Assembly (NCBI GenBank): GCA_028691595.1
Contig: JAQUZA010000252.1
Span: 1 to 5,409, forward strand
Reading direction: 5' to 3'
DNA: 5,409 bases
Source: Candidatus Rifleibacteriota bacterium
Lineage (GTDB): Bacteria > Muiribacteriota > Ozemobacteria > Ozemobacterales > Ozemobacteraceae
Shown here: one piece after another, positions 4,503 to 5,409 of the stretch
How positions within the stretch are numbered: the stretch's first letter is position 1
How the letters are laid out: the number at the start of each line of letters is the position of its first letter
Position numbers and translations under genes: made by a program
The notes under the pieces: generated by a model
The model's database searches: none
What the model saw: the letters and a program-made list of their open reading frames with translations, nothing else
What the model was told of the DNA's origin: nothing

Positions 4503-5409
4503 TTATTGCCCGGGATCGTGCCAGGTTATGGCCTCTTCAGCCTGCAGATGCTTTAAAGCCTGGTGAAGCAGCTGGCGAACTCTCTCGCGTGAAATGTTCA
4601 TGCGCCGACCTATTTCTGCCAGAGATAATTCTTCGTCTTTGAATCCATAAAAGCTCTCGACCACAAAGCGCAGGCGTTCGGGAAGATTTGCCAGACCTTC
4701 GCTGATAGCTTCGTTTTTACGCTTTTCAAGAGCGGCTTCTTCTGGAGAAAGGTTCTTTTTGTCTTCCAGGTAGTATTCCATCGTTTCGCCGTCATCGTCT
4801 TCTGAACCGGCTTTTGCATGAATAGAGACCGGGGTTTGCGTGATGCTCAGCACATTTAGGATTTTTTCTTTATCTATGCCGAGTGACTTTTCAAGTTCGC
4901 TTATGGTGGGGGCTCTGAGAAATTGGCCTTCAAACTCCTGGATATGTCTGCGGATTTTGTGGGCAACGGTAAGAAGATGGTGAGGAATCGTGACGGTGGT
5001 ACCCTGATGGGCGACTGCTTTCTGCATGTAGTAACGAATCCAGTAGGCCGCATAGGTTGAAAAGCGGTAGCCAAGGGTGTGATCGAATTTAGCAATAGCC
5101 TTTATCAGCCCCACGTTGCCTTCCTGAATGAGATCCATCAGAGGGATGCTGCCGCCCGAAAACTTTTTGGCAACCCTGGTGACAAGCTTCAGATTCGCGA
5201 GAAGAAATAATTCTGAGGCCTCCCGGTCACCGGCGATTTTTTGAGCCAGTTTGTACTCTTCATCTCTCGACAGGGGCTTTTTTGAAAGTTCTGAAAGGTA
5301 CATTTCGACCAGAGTATTGCGTCTGACACGGTCAGCACTGGCAAGATTAAGTTTTTTCTTCTCGATAATATCAGCAAACAGGTGTTCTCCCAGCAGACCG
5401 ATTTCCCAA
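4503..5409 (-). CDS. Sigma-70 family RNA polymerase sigma factor, 5' end off-window (partial)
   Basis: RNA polymerase sigma factor of the RpoD/RpoS-like type with regions 1.2 to 4.2; it directs polymerase to promoters. Counting from the first in-window ATG (5303): region 1.2 YLSELSKKPLSRDEEYKLA (2-20); region 2 from ANLKLVTRVAKKFS (36-49) through DLIQEGNVGLIKAI (57-70) and YRFSTYAAYWIR (79-90); region 3 (about 110-165); an acidic linker (168-180); region 4.1 at LPERLRFVVESFYG (207-220); and the region 4.2 helix-turn-helix SLAEIGRRMNISRERVRQ (227-244). The RERVRQ helix that reads the -35 box is standard. In region 2.4, E. coli Gln437 and Thr440, which read the -10 box, align with Tyr91 and Gln94, and Trp433 with Tyr87, pointing to an alternative sigma factor with its own -10 preference. 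The frame stays open for 35 more codons to the window edge with no ATG, GTG or TTG among them, and 5303 lacks a Shine-Dalgarno, so the start is probably beyond the window. Stop TAA at 4503-4505. Confidence 0.92.
   Translation of the reverse strand, partial: WEIGLLGEHLFADIIEKKKLNLASADRVRRNTLVEMYLSELSKKPLSRDEEYKLAQKIAGDREASELFLLANLKLVTRVAKKFSGGSIPLMDLIQEGNVGLIKAIAKFDHTLGYRFSTYAAYWIRYYMQKAVAHQGTTVTIPHHLLTVAHKIRRHIQEFEGQFLRAPTISELEKSLGIDKEKILNVLSITQTPVSIHAKAGSEDDDGETMEYYLEDKKNLSPEEAALEKRKNEAISEGLANLPERLRFVVESFYGFKDEELSLAEIGRRMNISRERVRQLLHQALKHLQAEEAITWHDPGQ

Overview
The window reads as a piece of bacterial chromosome, roughly half G+C by eye, from a fermentative and probably Gram-negative-type organism. 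The evidence for this is consensus-like sigma-70 promoters, strong Shine-Dalgarno sequences, a likely lipoprotein signal, and a 3-hydroxyacyl-CoA dehydrogenase/acetate kinase pair typical of acyl-CoA fermentation. No gene is diagnostic of a phylum, so I do not name one. Gene density is high and there is no sign of a mobile element, CRISPR array, tRNA or rRNA.

Layout from left to right. A SUMF1/formylglycine-generating-enzyme-fold gene on the + strand enters from beyond the left edge and ends at 684. It faces four genes on the - strand. A very strong hairpin (706-750) lies between the converging genes and can serve as terminator for both. On the - strand, in transcription order from the right edge, the genes are: a sigma-70 family factor (4503 to beyond 5409, 5' end off-window); an exported protein-arginine deiminase (PAD) of the vertebrate-like catalytic family (3082-4422), with its own near-consensus promoter and a terminator at 3028-3060; a 3-hydroxyacyl-CoA dehydrogenase (1976-2893); and acetate kinase (757-1961). 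The last two form an operon with its own promoter at 2955-2983.

Two results matter most. First, the PAD-type enzyme keeps the catalytic Asp, His, Asp and Cys of the animal enzymes and one of the two calcium sites next to the active site. It lacks the animal N-terminal domains and carries an export/lipobox signal, so it is a candidate extracytoplasmic citrullinating enzyme. Second, acetate kinase is complete in content (401 codons when repaired) but is split by a single missing base near 1740. It is either a sequencing/assembly error or a recent inactivating mutation.

Smaller points: the sigma factor keeps the -35-reading motif but has changed the residues that normally read the -10 element, and its frame stays open to the window edge, so the first ATG in the window (5303) is probably not its start. 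The dehydrogenase has Ala for the middle Gly of the NAD-binding GxGxxG and Thr at the usual active-site Asn. The SUMF1-like protein has only one of the two FGE active-site cysteines, so it is unlikely to be a true sulfatase-activating FGE. All functions are read from motifs; none was checked by database search.
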